Source of the DNA: Jatrophihabitans sp.
GTDB taxonomy: Bacteria; Actinomycetota; Actinomycetes; Mycobacteriales; Jatrophihabitantaceae
Assembly: GCA_036389035.1 (NCBI GenBank)
Contig: DASVQQ010000039.1
Coordinates: 124,001-188,000, forward strand
Reading direction: 5' to 3'
DNA length: 64,000 nucleotides
Under the pieces are notes generated by a model. That model did no database searches and was not told where the DNA came from. It worked only from the letters and a program-made list of their open reading frames with translations. This document shows, piece by piece, positions 61,369 to 64,000 of the stretch. Positions within the stretch are counted from its first letter, which is position 1; every line of letters starts with the position of its first letter. Made by a program: the position numbers and the translations under genes.

Positions 61369-61650
61369 GTGGGCGTTGAGATAATTGGGCCGTTCAAGTC
61401 ACACGCGGTGGTGGTGAACGGGTACCGGGTGCCTTACTTGGATGCCTGCCCGACCGAGGGCGGCAAGGTGCTATTGACTCTCGACAACCGCTACATGATC
61501 GAGGTTCCAGTGAGCGACCTGGACTGGCTGGTCCAGTTCATCGCCAATTGCTTGGCAGTCGGCGCGGGGTATACCTGCCATCCCGGGACAGAAGGTGCGC
61601 CGGAACCAATCCGGCGAACCGGCTACGGCCGGATGGTCGAACTCGGCTAG
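61369..61650 (+). CDS. Hypothetical small protein
   Basis: This 93-residue protein of no recognised family has regular strand-like segments (EIIGPFKSHAVVVNGYRVPYL, LLTLDNRYMIEVPVSDLDW, LVQFIANCLAVGAGY). No signal peptide or membrane helix. GTG start with GAGGGG upstream. Its stop TAG shares CTAG with the stop of the convergent DUF3892 gene. The lower GC than the backbone marks the beginning of the accessory right edge. Confidence 0.6.
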   Translation: MGVEIIGPFKSHAVVVNGYRVPYLDACPTEGGKVLLTLDNRYMIEVPVSDLDWLVQFIANCLAVGAGYTCHPGTEGAPEPIRRTGYGRMVELG

Positions 61651-61934
61651 ACGGTGCAGTTGCCAAGGTTGTCCAGGTTGTTGTTCCAGTACTTGTCGGC
61701 GTGAGAGCGCAGCGTAGGACGCCCGCACTGGGTGCAGTCGAACTTGGCGACAGTCGCGTAGTCACCGGCGTCGGAACTGCCAGTGTGGAAGTAGTGCCCT
61801 GCGTCGATCAGCGCGTAGACCTCAGCGACGGTTGGGCGGCTGTAGTAGGTGCCGTCACCGACGCCGAGCCCCACATGGGTGATGTGGCCGTGGTCGCTTT
61901 CCTGGTTGGTGCAAACGATTTCATAGTCAGTCAT
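61647..61934 (-). CDS. DUF3892-like protein
   Basis: This 95-residue protein has MTDYEIVCTNQESDHGHITH at the start, TVAEVYALIDAGHYFHTG in the middle, and CTQCGRPTLRSHADKYWNNN near the end, a pattern of the DUF3892 family. The function of this family is unknown. The ATG is at 61934. It shares its stop with a convergent gene and is next to an IS element. Confidence 0.75.
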   Translation of the reverse strand: MTDYEIVCTNQESDHGHITHVGLGVGDGTYYSRPTVAEVYALIDAGHYFHTGSSDAGDYATVAKFDCTQCGRPTLRSHADKYWNNNLDNLGNCTV

Positions 61935-61977
61935 CGTGTCCCCCGATGTTTATGGCGACGGTCACGTTAACACCCGG

Positions 61978-62970
61978 CTAGAAGTCCACTTTGGCAGGCA
62001 CCGGCTTGTACGGCAGTCGCCGTCCGGCGACGTTGCTGAGCACCAGGCGCATCCGGTCTGAGTCGGTGGCCTTGCAGTGGGTGTAGAGGAAGTCGAACTG
62101 GTGCAGGTAGCGCTGTAGGTGCTCCACGCTGACGTGGTGATGGGTGCCGTCCAGGGACCGCTTGAGCTGGGAGAAGTAGCCCTCGTTGAGGTTGGTGGAC
62201 ACGTTGCCGCGTGCGTACTCCCCGGCTGAGTGGTTGACGTACTCATGGGCGGCGAACTCGCGCGCGATCTGCTGGTAGGCGCGGGCGGAGTCGGTGTGCA
62301 GATGGGTCCGCTTGGGGTCCATCACTGCGCGGATGGCTGGCAGCAGGGACTTGGCGGTCACGTCGGCCACCACCCGCGAGTAAGCCGAGCGGGTTTCGTA
62401 GTGCACCAGCGACACCACCGGCTGCTTGTCGCTGGTGCCGTAGGCGCGGGGCCGCTCGCGGGGATCGTTGCGGTGCCGGTTCTTCGGCTCGCCACCGATC
62501 CACGTTTCATCGACCTGGACCGCGCCGCCGAGCAGGCCGGCCGGCGGGCCGAACTTCGTGGCCTCCCGGATGCGGTGCAGCATGTGCCAAGCGGTTTCGT
62601 TGGTGACCTCGTACTTGCGGGAGATCTCCCACGCGCTGATCGAGTTCTTCGACGCGGAGAACTCAAAGATCACCAGCAGCCACGTCCGGATGCTGATCTT
62701 CGTGCCGTGAAAGATGGTGTCGGTCAGCACGCTGTACTTGCGGCGGCAGTGCCCGCACTTCCAGATCCGGCGTTCGGTCGGCCTGCCGGTGCGGGTCTTA
62801 CGGAGATGGCGGTTGGCGGGGTTCAGGAAGAACTGACGGCCGACCGCGCCACACTTCGGGCACGCCTCCGGGCCCTCGCCGCCCCACCTCAACCGCTCCA
62901 GCAGCAGGTAGGCGTCTGTCTCGGTCCGCAGCATCCCGGCGAGCTTCGGGATGCTAAACTCCTGTTTCAT
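61978..62970 (-). mobile_element. IS1595-family transposase
   Basis: This 330-residue transposase has an N-terminal zinc-ribbon (CPKCGAVG and WKCGHCRRKYSV) and a DDE-type catalytic region: VDETWIGGEPKNR (first Asp), LHTDSARAYQQIAREF (second), and NEGYFSQLKRSLDGTHHHVS followed by the family's QFDFLYTH end. It is full length and intact. ATG at 62970. I did not find convincing terminal inverted repeats or a target duplication; the sequence right of the start, ATAAAGGGGATTTTGCCC, could belong to one end. Confidence 0.88.
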
Positions 62971-63098
62971 AAAGGGGATTTTGCCCTATACCCCCGACAG
63001 TTTTACGGCCGGCGAAGGTCATCGACTCTGGGCTCGCAGAGTTGGCCTGCGGCCCTCAAAGACTTCTCCGAATTGTTCAAAGCTCTCAGATCGCTGCG

Positions 63099-63701
63099 CT
63101 ACGGTCGTCGAAACGGAGCGCCGTGGCCGACTAGCACGGGGCTCAAGCGCCGCTGTGTACGCAGTTCTTTCGACATCGAAACCGCAGCTTCCCCGTAGCC
63201 CTGTACGAGTTCCTGAGTCTTCGTTTCCGATCGTCGAAGTACAAACGAACTCAGTTTGATAAGCGTAGCTAGTAGCCAGCCACTAGGCGAGCTAGTCAAT
63301 AAGTAGCGGCGCATGGATGCCTGGAAACGCGCGTCTAAGTCGTGGATGATCCTACGCTCATTTGGTGACAGTGCGGCGACGCTCGGGTACAAACGTTGAC
63401 CTTGCTCCTCGGCGAAAACGCCATGGCGGGCCAAGTACTTGGCCGCGATGGCAGCACGTAGTATCGAGTAGCTTCCTGCGTGCATCGCCGCCAGATCACA
63501 ACGGCGAATAAAGGCGTCGATACACGCTCCGTGTTCGATCTCGCCGTCGAGAAGCAAATCTTCAGCGCTATCCTTCAGGGCGGAGAGCTGGTTTTGAAAC
63601 CCGACTTTTGCGATCGCCGGGACCTGGTAGAGGGTGATGAAGACGAGGCCGATCACAGTGCCGGCCAAGCTTACGAACATCGCGAACTGGTCAGGCATCA
63701 T
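63099..63701 (-). CDS. Hypothetical membrane-associated protein, low GC
   Basis: This 200-residue protein of unknown family has an N-terminal membrane segment (FAMFVSLAGTVIGLVFITLYQVP) and a possible second one (GWLLATLIKLSSFVL). An ALSPNERRIIHDLDARFQASM helical part lies between them. Codons are far less GC-rich than in the backbone, so it is probably acquired. Start ATG-ATG preceded by a GGGGGG-purine stretch. No catalytic motif was recognised. Confidence 0.6.
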   Translation of the reverse strand: MMPDQFAMFVSLAGTVIGLVFITLYQVPAIAKVGFQNQLSALKDSAEDLLLDGEIEHGACIDAFIRRCDLAAMHAGSYSILRAAIAAKYLARHGVFAEEQGQRLYPSVAALSPNERRIIHDLDARFQASMRRYLLTSSPSGWLLATLIKLSSFVLRRSETKTQELVQGYGEAAVSMSKELRTQRRLSPVLVGHGAPFRRP

Positions 63702-63774
63702 ATCGCTTCGCCCCCCTTATCTGCAGATACCATACCGCAACCCTGCTCGTAAAGCTAACGCTGATCACACGCAG

Positions 63775-63999
63775 TCACCGGCTGGACCCCCTCCGCGCCT
63801 TGCGTGGCTTGGCACCAGAGCGTTGCAATCGCCGCTGCAGATCTTCATTGCGTCGCCTCAGACGCTCGTTGTCGCTCTTGTGCCGCCTGCCCCACATAAA
63901 CGTACCCACATTGGTCAGAGCCAATGTTGCGCTGAAAGTGAACGAAACGTTAGCGCTGAATGAGGTTGACTTGCCGGACACGGCCTCCGCAAGCGGCAC
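63775..63999 (-). CDS. Hypothetical protein with coiled-coil tail, possibly cut by window end
   Basis: This frame of 74 codons has a Ser/Thr/Phe-rich, hydrophobic middle part (FTFSATLALTNVGTFMWG) followed by a basic coiled coil (NERLRRRNEDLQRRLQ) and a basic end. The frame opens at the window edge, so the true start may lie outside. No family is recognised. Low GC like its neighbour. Confidence 0.45.
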   Translation of the reverse strand: MPLAEAVSGKSTSFSANVSFTFSATLALTNVGTFMWGRRHKSDNERLRRRNEDLQRRLQRSGAKPRKARRGSSR

Positions 64000-64000
64000 C

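Noticed and set aside
61930..63010. Terminal inverted repeats of the IS1595 element
   Set aside because: GGGGATTTTGCCCTATACCCC right of the transposase looks like an end, but I could not find its partner on the left side, so no IS boundaries are claimed.
63099..64000. Anti-phage defence module in the low-GC right edge
   Set aside because: No nuclease, cyclase, TIR, ATPase or similar effector motif is visible; the two proteins are only membrane or coiled-coil like.

Overview
The window is a very GC-rich (roughly 70%), gene-dense actinobacterial chromosome segment. The backbone order glnD, ffh, rpsP, khpA, rimM, trmD, rplS, lepB, rnhB, DUF2469, yraN, comM-like, dprA, xerC-like, M23 peptidase, rpsB, tsf, pyrH, frr, cdsA, rlmN is the standard actinobacterial arrangement. 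Together with F420-type flavoprotein families and GTG starts it points to a Frankiales/Jatrophihabitans/Nakamurella-like organism; the genus cannot be fixed from sequence reading alone.

Layout. (1) 1-4760: the 3' part of glnD, then an esterase/MFS pair of visibly lower GC lying between two copies of the last ~148 bp of glnD, then a small secreted SH3-like protein. (2) 4930-10062: a five-gene oxidation operon (APH-like kinase, acyl-CoA dehydrogenase, LLM-type flavin oxidoreductase, two SDRs) behind two TetR-type palindromes. (3) 10173-18413: ffh, an EAL phosphodiesterase, a HerA-like ATPase, two amidohydrolases and an MFS carrier. (4) 18368-22357, minus strand: the most unusual locus of the window. 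Two near-identical 65-residue peptides with eight cysteines each have their own TTGACA-N17-CAGGAT promoter. They are followed by a MauE/DoxX-type redox membrane protein, a membrane-anchored CxxC thioredoxin-like protein, an ABC exporter and a small S26 signal peptidase, tightly packed or overlapping. I read this as a production, oxidation, export and cleavage system for a disulfide-rich secreted peptide. (5) 22386-27066: a GH1 beta-glucosidase and a large secreted subtilase with DTR-type C-terminal modules.

(6) 27236-47620: the ribosome, SRP, tRNA-modification and lipid housekeeping backbone. It is interrupted at 32811-36187 by an accessory insert with a DUF1508 remnant, a lower-GC stretch and two divergently transcribed ATP-grasp ligases. 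(7) 47710-61297: a nitrogen/polyamine catabolism region: TrmB-like regulator, PPOX-fold protein, PuuB-like FAD oxidoreductase, alanine dehydrogenase, two Lrp/AsnC regulators, class III aminotransferase, a complete PotDABC-type importer, agmatinase-like ureohydrolase and a saccharopine-dehydrogenase-like enzyme. Import, deamination, oxidation and alanine recycling would together turn polyamines into usable carbon and nitrogen. (8) 61369-64000: a mobile/accessory edge with a small unknown protein, a DUF3892 protein, an IS1595-type transposase and two low-GC membrane proteins of unknown role.

Across the window, in-frame 18-bp tandem repeats occur in five unrelated genes (SDR, HerA-like, rpsP, lepB, cdsA). 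No rRNA, tRNA or CRISPR array was recognised.
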